Assembly (NCBI RefSeq): GCF_018881965.1
Contig: NZ_JACVPI010000001.1
Coordinates: 1,432,018-1,496,017 of the forward strand
Source: Polynucleobacter sp. JS-Polo-80-F4
Lineage (GTDB): Bacteria; Pseudomonadota; Gammaproteobacteria; Burkholderiales; Burkholderiaceae
Length of the DNA stretch: 64,000 nucleotides
Direction of reading: 5' to 3'
Made by a program: the position numbers and the translations under genes. The notes under the pieces are model-generated. The model saw nothing but the letters and a program-made list of their open reading frames with translations. It ran no database searches and was not told where the DNA came from. Every line of letters begins with the position of its first letter. The first letter of the stretch is position 1. Shown here one piece after another: positions 24,345-33,459 of the stretch.

Positions 24345-25412
24345 ATGCAAAATAGGGTTGCTATCGGGAGTCTGTTTCAGAGATTAGCGTTGATAGGTGC
24401 TGCGATTGCCGTACCTATTCTCTTAGTTTCCTGTGCTAGCTCCGAGCAAGTAGCTTCAACTCCCTCAGCAAGTCTTTATGCCAATGCAAGTCCTTTGGAT
24501 TTGCGCTTAAGTAAATGGCCTTACCCATACCCCGTAAAAGAATTTAAGACTTCTTTACAAGGGCAGCCAGCCAGCATGATGTATATGGATGTCGCTGCAC
24601 TCGGTAAGCCAAAGGGTGTTGTGCTGTTGTTTCATGGAAAGAATTTTTCCAGTGATTATTGGGCGCCAACAATTGCAGGTCTTTCAAAGGCTGGTTATCG
24701 GGTTATAGCACCTGACCAGATTGGCTTTGGTAAATCCTCTAAGCCAGATGTTGAATATCACTTCGATGATTTAGCTGCCAACACACAAGCTTTGTTGAAG
24801 TCTCTCAATATTGCGCGAGTTTCAGTGATTGCCAATTCAATGGGCGGCATGGTGGGCATACGCTTTGCTCGTCTCTACCCACAGACTGTGCAAAAGCTCA
24901 TACTTGAGAATCCATTAGGTCTGGAGGATTACAGTAAAGATATTCCTCCGCAGAAAAATGATGATTTACTGAAGCTAGAGATGGCCCAAACAGAAACGAC
25001 TTATCGCCGTTTCCTGCAAACGTATTTTCCAAGCTGGCAACCGAGCTATGAAAAGTTCGTGGAGGTTTATGTACGCGTTCAAAAAGGCTCCGACTATCCA
25101 GCTTATGCAAAGACATCTGTTTTAACGTATCAAATGATTGCTGAAAAGCCAGTGGTAAATGATTTGCCACAGTTGAAAATGCCGGTCTTATTGGTCATCG
25201 GTCAAAAAGACCGTACGGTATTTGGTAGACGCTTTGCACCGCCTGAAGCTGTAAAGACCTTAGGTAATTTTCCTGAGCTAGGTAAGAAGGCGCAAGCGGC
25301 TATACCAAATGCAAAGCTTGTCCCCATTGATAACGTCGGTCATGTACCCCATGTTGAGGTGCCCGATCAGTTTGTGAAAATCGCAGTGGAGTTCTTAAAC
25401 TCCAAGAGTTAG
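24345..25412 (+). CDS. Alpha/beta hydrolase, predicted lipoprotein
   Basis: 355 residues. The N terminus has a lipobox (PILLVSCASS), so the protein should be lipid-anchored at the cell envelope. The hydrolase core is complete: oxyanion region LLFHGKNFSSDYW, nucleophile Ser in IANSMGGMVG, aspartate in VIGQKDRTVF, and histidine in DNVGHVPHVE. It starts at the base after the fumarylpyruvate hydrolase stop, so the two are probably cotranscribed. It could be an esterase or lactonase; the substrate is unknown. Confidence 0.85.
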   Translation: MQNRVAIGSLFQRLALIGAAIAVPILLVSCASSEQVASTPSASLYANASPLDLRLSKWPYPYPVKEFKTSLQGQPASMMYMDVAALGKPKGVVLLFHGKNFSSDYWAPTIAGLSKAGYRVIAPDQIGFGKSSKPDVEYHFDDLAANTQALLKSLNIARVSVIANSMGGMVGIRFARLYPQTVQKLILENPLGLEDYSKDIPPQKNDDLLKLEMAQTETTYRRFLQTYFPSWQPSYEKFVEVYVRVQKGSDYPAYAKTSVLTYQMIAEKPVVNDLPQLKMPVLLVIGQKDRTVFGRRFAPPEAVKTLGNFPELGKKAQAAIPNAKLVPIDNVGHVPHVEVPDQFVKIAVEFLNSKS

Positions 25413-25420
25413 GGTTGGGT

Positions 25421-26200
25421 TTATTCCCCAGCCCACTTTGGCGAGCGACCCTCTAGAAAGGCGCTCACACCTTCTCTGAAGTCTTTGCTATTGTAGGTCT
25501 CACGCATGAGCTCAGTGCAGTCTGGAAGATTGCTTTGAAGTAAACGCGCTAGAGTCAGTTTGCTGGCTTTTTGAGTGATGGGTGCTAGAGCTGCTAACTT
25601 CTGCGCAAGTATATTAACGGCAACCTGAAGATCTGTCGCCTCTGCTGTTTCATAAAGGTAGCCAGACTCTAATAATTCTGGCGCTTTAATAAGTTCCGCT
25701 GTCAGCAGCATTTTTTTGACCGTTGGAATTCCGAGGTGAGCTGCAAGCCAGGATAGATTGCTTGGTGATAAACAGTTTCCCAAAGTCTTGGCTACTGGTA
25801 TGCCGAAACGAGCATCCTTAGTTGAGATACGAAAGTCGCAAGCAGTCGCCATTAAAAGTCCACTACCTACAGCTAAACCTTCAATCATGGCAATGGTTGG
25901 CATGGGCAATTGCTGCAAAGAAGCAAAGATCTGATCAACAGCTATTTCATAAGCCTCATCCTTTTGAAGATCCACAAACTGTTGAATATCGCTCCCCGAA
26001 ACAAATGCCTTATCTCCGGCCCCTCTAAAAATAACTACCCGAACCTCGGAATTGCTTGCTAGTGAGTCGCAGATCTTTTTGAGCTCTTCGTACATTGGCC
26101 AGGTCAGGGCATTACGAGCAGCAGGGTTATTGAATGTCACCCTGGCAATCTTTCCATCGATGTCTAAATCGATACAGGGCGTGGTAGAGCTTATGTTCAT
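25421..26200 (-). CDS. Enoyl-CoA hydratase/isomerase family protein
   Basis: 259 residues, typical crotonase length. The N-terminal RVTFNNPAARNALTWPMYEE, the oxyanion-hole region FRGAGDKAFVSGSDIQQF, and TIAMIEGLAVGSGLLMATAC are standard. The usual catalytic glutamate pair is not obvious: the second site reads GIPVAKTLGNCLSP, so hydratase activity is uncertain and isomerase, lyase or another crotonase reaction is possible. It is cytoplasmic and stands alone, convergent with the hydrolase gene. Confidence 0.85.
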   Translation of the reverse strand: MNISSTTPCIDLDIDGKIARVTFNNPAARNALTWPMYEELKKICDSLASNSEVRVVIFRGAGDKAFVSGSDIQQFVDLQKDEAYEIAVDQIFASLQQLPMPTIAMIEGLAVGSGLLMATACDFRISTKDARFGIPVAKTLGNCLSPSNLSWLAAHLGIPTVKKMLLTAELIKAPELLESGYLYETAEATDLQVAVNILAQKLAALAPITQKASKLTLARLLQSNLPDCTELMRETYNSKDFREGVSAFLEGRSPKWAGE

Positions 26201-26287
26201 AGACCCATTCTAAACAAAAGACCTTTCTCTGGGCTCTGCATTTACAGAATTACCCCTATCGGGATAGTCCTGCGCTAGAATAATCTC

Positions 26288-26446
26288 ATGTATATGTTTC
26301 TCCCTTTTCTGACGGCTTTTATCGGACTTGTTTTAGTCTGGTTTGAAAAACGTCTTGCGGGTTTGATAGTTTTGGCCATTACTGTCGGCATCCTGTTACT
26401 TTGGTTCCGGGTTCATGCAACCGACCATCTCAATATCAGCTTGTAA
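26288..26446 (+). CDS. DUF5993 family small membrane protein
   Basis: 52 residues, two membrane helices. It begins MYMFLPFLTAFIGL and ends RVHATDHLNISL; the FxxHATDxLxxxL C terminus and the two-helix form match the DUF5993 family, which is typically encoded just upstream of dsbB. The stop TAA at 26444-26446 touches the dsbB start, so the two are translationally coupled. A role with DsbB in the inner membrane is inferred from context only. Confidence 0.75.
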   Translation: MYMFLPFLTAFIGLVLVWFEKRLAGLIVLAITVGILLLWFRVHATDHLNISL

Positions 26447-27016
26447 TTGATCGTGAGTAGAAATTCTCCCCCTTCATTAGCAGCGCTAGGCAATCAACTG
26501 GCATTGTTGGCTGTTGTTGGCATGCTTTCTTATGCATTTGTAGATCAGCTTTATTTTGGCGAGTTACCTTGCCCTCTATGCCTAATGCAACGCATTGGGT
26601 TCGTGATTATTGGTTTTGCATTGGTTTTGAATATTCGTTGCGGTGCTCACTCTTCTCACTACGGATGGGGCATCATTGGCGGCCTAGTGGGCATGATGGT
26701 TTCTCTCCGTCAGGTGTTCTTACACATTCTGCCGGGTGACAAGGGATTTGGAAAAACATTTTTAGAGTTACATTTCTATACCTGGGCATATGTTGGTTAC
26801 ACAGGACTATTAATGGGTCTGGCAATTCTCTTAATGCTGCCCAATCGCGAAGTCCGCTCACGCTCTTGGTTTGCAAATATCTTGATCATTGCTTTCATTC
26901 TTTTGGTTTTCGGCAATCTTGTGTCTACACTTCTAGAGTGTGGCATTGGCCCCTGCGCTGATGATCCAGTGAAGTATGAGGGCTGGTTGTGGCTACGCTC
27001 TCGCTTTGGCTTTTAA
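26447..27016 (+). CDS. dsbB: Disulfide bond formation protein B
   Basis: 189 residues if TTG at 26447 is used; GTG at 26453 is as likely. Four membrane helices are present. The first periplasmic redox pair is Cys-Pro-Leu-Cys in FGELPCPLCLMQR, and a second pair lies in LLECGIGPCADD near the C-terminal third, as in DsbB. DsbB reoxidises DsbA in the periplasm and passes electrons to quinone. It directly follows the DUF5993 gene. Cysteine spacing in the second pair is slightly unusual but both cysteines are there. Confidence 0.9.
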   Translation: MIVSRNSPPSLAALGNQLALLAVVGMLSYAFVDQLYFGELPCPLCLMQRIGFVIIGFALVLNIRCGAHSSHYGWGIIGGLVGMMVSLRQVFLHILPGDKGFGKTFLELHFYTWAYVGYTGLLMGLAILLMLPNREVRSRSWFANILIIAFILLVFGNLVSTLLECGIGPCADDPVKYEGWLWLRSRFGF

Positions 27017-27049
27017 TCTAGACCACTTGGTCTAGCTCTGAGTTTTAAT

Positions 27050-28045
27050 ATGCCATTCTCCAAAGTTCTGAAGAGCTTCTTCATTGCAGCCGTCATGTGG
27101 TCTATTGGGATCTCGGCTCATGCACAAGTTACCCAGAAAAGTAATGCCTGGCCCAAGCAAGCCATACGCATTATTGTTACTTTTACCCCTGGTGGTGCCC
27201 CCGATATCCTGGCACGTGTTTTGGCGGAAAGCTGGCAACAAAGTTTAGGTGTGCCGGTACTAGTTGAGAATCGCCCTGGATATGGTGGCAATATTGGCGC
27301 TGATCTAGTTGCCAAGAGTGAGCCTGATGGTTATACCTTGCTGATTGGTACGGTGGGCATTCATGCAATTAATGGCGCGCTTTATGAAAAGATGTCTTTT
27401 GACCCCGTGAAGGATTTCACACCCATTAGTTTTTTAGCCAGCACGCCGAATGTATTGATCGTTAATAAAAAATTAGGCGTCACCAATCTCCATGAGTTAA
27501 TTGAACTTGCAAAAGCAAAGCCTGGCCAATTCACTTTTGGTTCATCCGGTGTCGGCACTTCGCTGCATATGTCTGGTGAATTATTTAAAGAAATGGCAGG
27601 CGTGCAGATTCGACATATTCCGTATAAAGGGCGAGCACAATCATTGCCCGACCTTCTGAGTGGCCGCATCTCAATGTTGTTTGATAACCTTTCCTCTTCT
27701 TTAGCCCTGATTAAAGCTGGGGAGGTTCAGGCTTTGGGGGTCACCACCTTGAAGCGTTCACGTGCTGCCCCTGAAATTCCGACTTTAGCCGAGCAAGGTC
27801 TAACTGGTTTTGAGGCGATCTCCTGGTTTTCTTTAATGGCACCTGCAAATCTACCGCCCAATATTCAAAAACGCCTCAATCAGATGGTGCATCAAACCCT
27901 TAGCAACCCAGAGGTCAAGTCACGACTTTTGGCTAGCGGCTTAGATCCGGCTCCAGGCAGTCCGAAAGACCTATCTAGGCTGATTGCTAGCGAAGCAAGC
28001 AAATGGGGTAGGGTAGTGCAGCAATCGGGTGCTAAATTAGAGTAA
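27050..28045 (+). CDS. Bug family TTT-type solute receptor
   Basis: 331 residues with a signal peptide (ending SAHAQ). Bug features: QAIRIIVTFTPGGAPDILAR, VENRPGYGGNIGADLVAKSE, PDGYTLLIGTVGIHAINGAL, and HIPYKGRAQSLPDLLSGRI. It should be a periplasmic receptor for an organic acid. It follows dsbB by 33 bases on the same strand but is probably a separate unit. No transporter genes are near. Confidence 0.9.
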   Translation: MPFSKVLKSFFIAAVMWSIGISAHAQVTQKSNAWPKQAIRIIVTFTPGGAPDILARVLAESWQQSLGVPVLVENRPGYGGNIGADLVAKSEPDGYTLLIGTVGIHAINGALYEKMSFDPVKDFTPISFLASTPNVLIVNKKLGVTNLHELIELAKAKPGQFTFGSSGVGTSLHMSGELFKEMAGVQIRHIPYKGRAQSLPDLLSGRISMLFDNLSSSLALIKAGEVQALGVTTLKRSRAAPEIPTLAEQGLTGFEAISWFSLMAPANLPPNIQKRLNQMVHQTLSNPEVKSRLLASGLDPAPGSPKDLSRLIASEASKWGRVVQQSGAKLE

Positions 28046-28092
28046 CAACGGATTTTCTTGTCAGCCCCAGCCTATTTTCAAGCGTTATAGAT

Positions 28093-29946
28093 ATGAGAAC
28101 TATTTGCTTGAAATCACTTTCCACTCTTTATCTCATTTCCAAACCTCTAAATTTGCCTAAATTTTCAGCATTAGACTTTTCTAAATTCGGGACGACTTTA
28201 GTGGCTTGCTTGTTGGTGGGTTGCGCTACGCAAACCCAGCAAATCAAAATGAATGAGTCAAAGGAGCAGTTTAAGAATGGTGATCTGCAAAACACAGCAG
28301 CCGCTATTCAGGGGGCATTTAAAGATAAGAACACTTTGTACTACATGGAGATGGGTGAGGTCCAAAGATTACAAGGCCCCACTCAGATTCCAAGTAGCAC
28401 ACAAAACTTACTGGCAGCAGATCAATTGGTTAGTCGTTGGGAGGTGACTACTAGCGACAGGTTGAGGCGCTCTTTTTCAGGAGCCAGCTCCTATGTTCTG
28501 TCTGAAGGCTTTAGCAGCGAGTACGATCCCAAGCCTTATGAAGTGAGTATGTTGAGTCAGACCCTGGCGTTAAATCATATCTCTCAAGGTCGATGGAATG
28601 ACGCTATGGTGGAAGCCAAAAAAATGGCGCAGCGTGAGAAAGTCATTGAAGAATTGATCCAAAGTCAGGTTGCTGCCGTATCCCAAGTGGAGCGTGAGCA
28701 ACAAAATAATCCCAATACTCAGGGTGCCACAAGCCGTATTCAAAATATCAGTGGCTACCCCATTAATTTATTGGACGATGAAGAAACACGTAGCCTCAAG
28801 AATTCTTATCAGAACCCCGGTGCGTATTACCTATCAGGTTTTATTCATGAGTCTCAAGGGGAGGCTAGCCTGGCTGCTCCAGGATATCGCCTGGCAATTG
28901 AGTTAAGACCCCAGGTAAATTTCTTTAAAACCAGTATTGCTAAGCTTGACTCCAATATTGCAAATCAGAGTAAAAAATCCTTTGCTGATACTTTGATCAT
29001 TATTGATACGGGATACATGCCTAAAATTATTCCTTATCAAATCAGCCAATCTTTTCCTATAAGCGGTAATCCAAAATTAATCACTTTAACTTTTCCAGTC
29101 ATTGAAAGGTCTACAGAACGTTTTAGGCCTACCATGATTCAGTTAGGTGATCGGGTTGCCAGCCCCGAGCTGGTAGCAAACATCGATGCTATGGCTCGCA
29201 AGAACTTACGCGATGAAATGCCGGCCTATGTTTTAAGAGCTTCCTCTAGAGCATTAGTTTCCTTAGCCGCTCAATACGCTGCAGATCGCGCGGCACAACA
29301 AGCAGCCAATAGAAGGAATCAGAATAGCCAAAACAATGGCAACGCAGCTCTCATTGGCGCTATTGCCGGAATGATTACGGGTTACACCCTGCAAGCAATT
29401 AATGTGACCGATGTGCGCCACTGGTCAACTTTGCCTGCGCAGACCTATATGACCAGAATGGGTTTGCCAATAGGGCCTACTGTACTCAAATACACTTTGC
29501 CCTCTGGAGTGACAGCTTCGCAGACAGTCAATTTAGTAGGGGGCTATAACGTGGTTTATATCCGGATGTTCAGAAATCGAGCAACTGTACTTACTTCGAA
29601 TGATCCGGCCGCACTTCCACCTAAGGCTCCAGTGCCATCGGCTCCCACAGCTGTCATCCCAGTAGCCGGCAATCCGATGCCTGCTCAAGCCACAAGCGTC
29701 TTACCTACCACCCTAGAGTCCAGGCCCCCTGAAGGTGCTTTTGCGGGCTTCAAGAAGTTATGGGGAGGTTTTCAGGATCCTCAAGCTGTCGAGCCTGCCC
29801 CAGTAGTGCCGGCGGCGATACAGATTGTCCCGGTCTCTAACCCCAATCCCGACCCCAGCAAGAGTCCTGCTAGCAGTAATATAGAAGAGGCAAAGCCTTA
29901 CGAGCCACCCAATCTGCTGAATAGCTTTCAGCAGCTTTTTAATTAG
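28093..29946 (+). CDS. COG3014-like lipoprotein with TPR-like helical region
   Basis: 617 residues. A lipobox lies at about residues 36-44 (LVACLLVGCATQ), giving a mature lipoprotein; the first residues before it are an unusually long leader, and ATG choices further in are possible. The body (about 60-290) is helical and TPR-like, then a beta part (about 290-470) includes a GNAALIGAIAGMITGYTLQA helix. The last 110 residues are rich in Pro and Ala. The layout matches COG3014-type proteins, found beside ycfL and lpoB in gammaproteobacteria. It opens a four-gene cassette with ycfL (11 bases on), lpoB and an LpoB-like gene. Role unproven. Confidence 0.75.
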   Translation: MRTICLKSLSTLYLISKPLNLPKFSALDFSKFGTTLVACLLVGCATQTQQIKMNESKEQFKNGDLQNTAAAIQGAFKDKNTLYYMEMGEVQRLQGPTQIPSSTQNLLAADQLVSRWEVTTSDRLRRSFSGASSYVLSEGFSSEYDPKPYEVSMLSQTLALNHISQGRWNDAMVEAKKMAQREKVIEELIQSQVAAVSQVEREQQNNPNTQGATSRIQNISGYPINLLDDEETRSLKNSYQNPGAYYLSGFIHESQGEASLAAPGYRLAIELRPQVNFFKTSIAKLDSNIANQSKKSFADTLIIIDTGYMPKIIPYQISQSFPISGNPKLITLTFPVIERSTERFRPTMIQLGDRVASPELVANIDAMARKNLRDEMPAYVLRASSRALVSLAAQYAADRAAQQAANRRNQNSQNNGNAALIGAIAGMITGYTLQAINVTDVRHWSTLPAQTYMTRMGLPIGPTVLKYTLPSGVTASQTVNLVGGYNVVYIRMFRNRATVLTSNDPAALPPKAPVPSAPTAVIPVAGNPMPAQATSVLPTTLESRPPEGAFAGFKKLWGGFQDPQAVEPAPVVPAAIQIVPVSNPNPDPSKSPASSNIEEAKPYEPPNLLNSFQQLFN

Positions 29947-29957
29947 GAAATATCCAG

Positions 29958-30314
29958 ATGAAAAAATACTTTGCAATCCTAATGACCGCACTTGCTTTAG
30001 TAGCGTGCAGCTCAACCCCATCGATGAAAGATATGACGGTGCGTATGGGTGATACGGATAGCATTCAAATTACAGATATGCGAAGTCTAGTGCGCAATGG
30101 TGTGCTGACTGCGCAAGTGACCATTCAAAATGACAGTAAATCGAATCTCGTTTCTTATCGATTCAAGTGGCTTGGTAAGAATGGCATGACTGTGACAGAT
30201 GAAGAGGCATGGAAGCCTGTGACAGTAGGGAAGGGGCAGTCGACCGTTATCATGGGTATTGCCCCAACGCCAGACGCTACCGACTTTCGCTTCGAGTTAA
30301 ACCAATACAAGTAA
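29958..30314 (+). CDS. ycfL: YcfL-like lipoprotein (DUF1425)
   Basis: 118 residues with a lipobox (LALVACSSTP, Cys17) and a mature beta-sandwich of about 100 residues: VTIQNDSKSNLVSYRFKWLG and VGKGQSTVIMGIAPTPDATD. This is the DUF1425/YcfL pattern. In E. coli ycfL precedes lpoB (ycfM), and the same order holds here. Function unknown; an envelope role alongside LpoB is inferred. Confidence 0.8.
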   Translation: MKKYFAILMTALALVACSSTPSMKDMTVRMGDTDSIQITDMRSLVRNGVLTAQVTIQNDSKSNLVSYRFKWLGKNGMTVTDEEAWKPVTVGKGQSTVIMGIAPTPDATDFRFELNQYK

Positions 30315-30377
30315 ATATCAACAAAGATTAAATTGCTATTTAATATACAAATGAATTTGAGCATATTAAGGATGATC

Positions 30378-30962
30378 ATGAACACCAAAACTATTCGCTT
30401 ATCTGCCATTGCATTATCAGTAGCAGCTCTTTCAGCTTGCTCTGGTCCACAAGTTCGTTATGGCGATGCTAAAGCTGTTGAAACAGTGAATGCCAACTAT
30501 GGATCTACAGATCTGCAGATGATTGCCGAGTCAATGACGAGATCACTGCTGCAATCAAAAGCGATTTCTGGAAGTAAGGATGCGCCGATTGTGACGCTGG
30601 CGGATGTCAAGAACAAGACTTCTGAATATATCGATACCCGCGTTATTACCGATAAGATCCGTACGCAACTGATGAAGAGTGGCCAAGTACGGTTTGCGGT
30701 CAGTATTACTGAAATGCAAAACCAAACTGATGAGCTCAAGCGGCAGAACCAGTCAGGACTATATAAGAACAGCACGATTGCCAAGACTGGCAATATGCAA
30801 GGTGCGCAATATCGCATCGAGGGATCGATTGCATCCATTGTGAAGAGCACCAAGGATGTTAAAGATGTGTATTACGTCTTTAATTTGAACCTCATCAATA
30901 ATGAATCTGGCTTACTCGAGTGGGCTGATGAAAAAGAGATTCGTAAGACTGCTACACGCTAA
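30378..30962 (+). CDS. lpoB: LpoB-type penicillin-binding protein activator
   Basis: 194 residues from ATG at 30378, preceded by TAAGGATGATC; the longer open frame to 30333 lacks a signal. A lipobox (AALSACSGPQ) sits at about 17-26. The mature part carries the LpoB core: TDLQMIAESMTRSLLQSKAI, IVTLADVKNKTSEYIDTRVI, and GAQYRIEGSIASIVK. Outer-membrane LpoB reaches through the periplasm to activate PBP1b in enterobacteria. No disordered linker as long as that of E. coli is present. Partner PBP is outside the window. Confidence 0.82.
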   Translation: MNTKTIRLSAIALSVAALSACSGPQVRYGDAKAVETVNANYGSTDLQMIAESMTRSLLQSKAISGSKDAPIVTLADVKNKTSEYIDTRVITDKIRTQLMKSGQVRFAVSITEMQNQTDELKRQNQSGLYKNSTIAKTGNMQGAQYRIEGSIASIVKSTKDVKDVYYVFNLNLINNESGLLEWADEKEIRKTATR

Positions 30963-30997
30963 TACGCTACTCAACACCATAAAGAATTGAGCAATAC

Positions 30998-32041
30998 ATG
31001 AAAAAAATCTTATTAGCTAGTGCAGGTGTGAGTCTCCTTTTCTTGGTTGGGTGTGCTTCTAAGCCACCTGCACCAGTGGAGTCTGTAATGGTGGGTCAAG
31101 TGCCAGCAGATCCGCCAAAGAACCCCGTGATTAGTGCAGAAGCACTGAAGGCGGATTCCAAATCAATCGCTGTTACAGATATCTACTTTAAAAAAGAAGG
31201 TAAGAACTTAACGTATATTGAAGAAACAAGGGTAACAACTGATAACAGTATTTCATCTACGATTACGCCTAAGACAATTGAGATTGATGCCGATAAGGCC
31301 AATGCTTCTGCCATTACCGGCGGTGCAAATTCTTCTGCGTTTCCAGTGAAGTTCACTGATTTATCGGATCCAAAGACAGCTAGCCCCGGCACAGCATCAC
31401 CTCCTACACCCGCAGTGGATGCCACAACGCCGAGTAATAGCACTACAAGTGCCAATACCCAAAGCATGAAGAAGTCAGGCTATCAAAGCAATAATGAGTA
31501 TGGTGAGTTGCGCTATCTAGCCAACCCGATTCGTGGCTTACTCATTAAGTCTGGTTATAAAGTGGTACAGGCTAAATCTACGCCTGCAGTCCCTAACCAA
31601 GGCGACGAGTACTTTGATATCGTGAAGCGCATTAAGGCTGGCGATTTTGGCGATGCTGATTATGTGTTGTATGGCGTTTTAGCTGAAATCTCTAGTGTCG
31701 ATAATGTCGCGGATATTCCTGGAACTAAATCTACCTCGCAACAGGTCACCCTCGAAGTAACGGTGGACTTTAATATCGTCGATACCAAAACCACTCAAAT
31801 TGTTGCCTCCTTTGTAGCATCAGGAGAAGGTAAAGATGTCCAAATTGATGGCAGAGATACGGCGCATAAGCCGAGCATGGCAAAGCTGATGAAGTTGGCC
31901 TCTTTAGATTTAGCAGAAGATGTTCGCAAGCACTTAGCTGATCAAAACTTTATTACCAACAATCCTGGCTCAGCAGGGCAGATGCGTAATCTCAAAAGAC
32001 GCCTAGATGACGATGCATCTACATTGAAGGTGTATAAGTAA
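30998..32041 (+). CDS. LpoB/CsgG-like lipoprotein
   Basis: 347 residues with a lipobox (SLLFLVGCAS, Cys19). About residues 120-155 are low-complexity Pro, Ser and Thr, like a linker. The C-terminal part (about 160-347), with YLANPIRGLLIKSGYKVVQA, FGDADYVLYGVLAEISSVDN and VTLEVTVDFNIVDTKTTQIV, has the fold pattern of LpoB/CsgG proteins: an N-terminal hypervariable helix pair and strands ending in a helix with DVRKHL. It is the last gene of the cassette, 35 bases after lpoB. It may be a second activator or a partner of the first. Confidence 0.65.
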   Translation: MKKILLASAGVSLLFLVGCASKPPAPVESVMVGQVPADPPKNPVISAEALKADSKSIAVTDIYFKKEGKNLTYIEETRVTTDNSISSTITPKTIEIDADKANASAITGGANSSAFPVKFTDLSDPKTASPGTASPPTPAVDATTPSNSTTSANTQSMKKSGYQSNNEYGELRYLANPIRGLLIKSGYKVVQAKSTPAVPNQGDEYFDIVKRIKAGDFGDADYVLYGVLAEISSVDNVADIPGTKSTSQQVTLEVTVDFNIVDTKTTQIVASFVASGEGKDVQIDGRDTAHKPSMAKLMKLASLDLAEDVRKHLADQNFITNNPGSAGQMRNLKRRLDDDASTLKVYK

Positions 32042-32064
32042 CCAAAACTAGCAAGTAGTTTGGA

Positions 32065-33456
32065 TCAAACCTCTACAGGCGGATGCGTTTTCTCATGGCG
32101 CTCCGCCGTTCTTCTAAAGAGGTAGAGCAAGAAGCACGCAGCTAAGCCTAGGCTTAAGCTATTACCAGCCCAAAAGCCATTGGCACCTTGTAAGAATGCA
32201 GGTGTATTGCCCAGTACATTAAAGCCCATCAGGTAGCCGCCACCAAGGCCTACGCCCCAGAGTGAGCCGGCATAAATCACCATAGGTAAAAACGCAATAC
32301 GATAGGCCCGCAGAATAAATGCTGCAGTGATTTGCAGGGCATCAAAGACTTGGTAAAAAGCAATAAACAAAAACAGAGGAATAGAAAATGCTTTTACCTC
32401 TGCTGGCGGATCGTACAAATCAAGTAATTGAATTCTGAATATCCAGACGGCGATACCGATACTGATGCAAAGTGCCGTTGTAAAAAATACAGACGACCAA
32501 CCAATCTCTTCTGCGCGCTCGGGTTTATTGGCGCCAATCGATTGCGACACTAAAGTCATGGTTGCAATGGAGAGTGATAGGGGAACCATATAAATGACAG
32601 TGCCCATATTAGCCACAATTTGATGACCAGCTAGTGCTGTAGTTCCGAGGCGAGCAATAAACAAAGACATAAAAGTGAACGAGGTCACTTCAATTAAGTA
32701 ACTAAAGCCGATGGGTGCGCCTAGCTTGAGCAATGTCCAGATACGGTGCCAATCAGGTGCGCTAAAGCGGGCAAAGATCTTAAATGGCCTGTAAAAGCGA
32801 TCAAACATCACAAAGCCAAGAGTCATTAACAGCCAAGACCAGTTAATGATGACGGTGGCAACAGCGCATCCTGGGCCGCCCATACCCTCGATGCCAAAGC
32901 CACCATAAATAAAGAGTAGGTTCAGGGGAAGCTTTAGCGCTAAACCAATAATCTGAACTACTGTAATAACAGTGGGGCGCGAGACAGCGTTATGCAGCGC
33001 CATTAATACACGCATTGCCATGCTGGCTGGTAAACCGATTGCTAAGATATTGAGATATAACTTCGCTTTGCCTTCGATAACATCACTCACTTGTGAGATG
33101 GCTAGCAAGCGATCGGCATTGAGCAAAATAAAGCAGCCCAATACAGTGAGTCCTAAAGCAAGCCACGTTGCTTGTCTAACTTCCTCGCCGATTTCTCCAA
33201 AGCGCTTGGCACCAAAGAGTTGGCCGGCGATTGGCGCTAGAGCCGAGATCACTCCTGTTAAGCCAACGTAAATACTAATGAAGATGGCTGAAGCCATTGC
33301 AAGCGCAGCAAGATCCTCGGCAGAATAGCGTGCAGTCATAGCGGTATCTAGCACGCCAAAGGCAATAACAGCGAGCTGACCAATTAATAAAGGTCCAGCT
33401 AGCTTTAGTAAAGAGGGGATATCCTCGCGTAGACGCGATAATTTAAAGTGCAGCAC
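32065..33456 (-). CDS. MATE family efflux transporter
   Basis: 463 residues with twelve predicted membrane helices in two halves. The start has LLKLAGPLLIGQLAVIAFG, and a repeat of the pattern (VVANMGTVIYMVPLSLSIAT with MTLVSQSIGANKPERAEEIG) lies in the second half, as in NorM-type MATE proteins. It exports cationic drugs or metabolites using Na+ or H+. It lies 3 bases after the GT39-like gene on the same strand, so the two share a transcript. The substrate is unknown. Confidence 0.88.
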   Translation of the reverse strand: MLHFKLSRLREDIPSLLKLAGPLLIGQLAVIAFGVLDTAMTARYSAEDLAALAMASAIFISIYVGLTGVISALAPIAGQLFGAKRFGEIGEEVRQATWLALGLTVLGCFILLNADRLLAISQVSDVIEGKAKLYLNILAIGLPASMAMRVLMALHNAVSRPTVITVVQIIGLALKLPLNLLFIYGGFGIEGMGGPGCAVATVIINWSWLLMTLGFVMFDRFYRPFKIFARFSAPDWHRIWTLLKLGAPIGFSYLIEVTSFTFMSLFIARLGTTALAGHQIVANMGTVIYMVPLSLSIATMTLVSQSIGANKPERAEEIGWSSVFFTTALCISIGIAVWIFRIQLLDLYDPPAEVKAFSIPLFLFIAFYQVFDALQITAAFILRAYRIAFLPMVIYAGSLWGVGLGGGYLMGFNVLGNTPAFLQGANGFWAGNSLSLGLAACFLLYLFRRTAERHEKTHPPVEV

Positions 33457-33459
33457 GAT

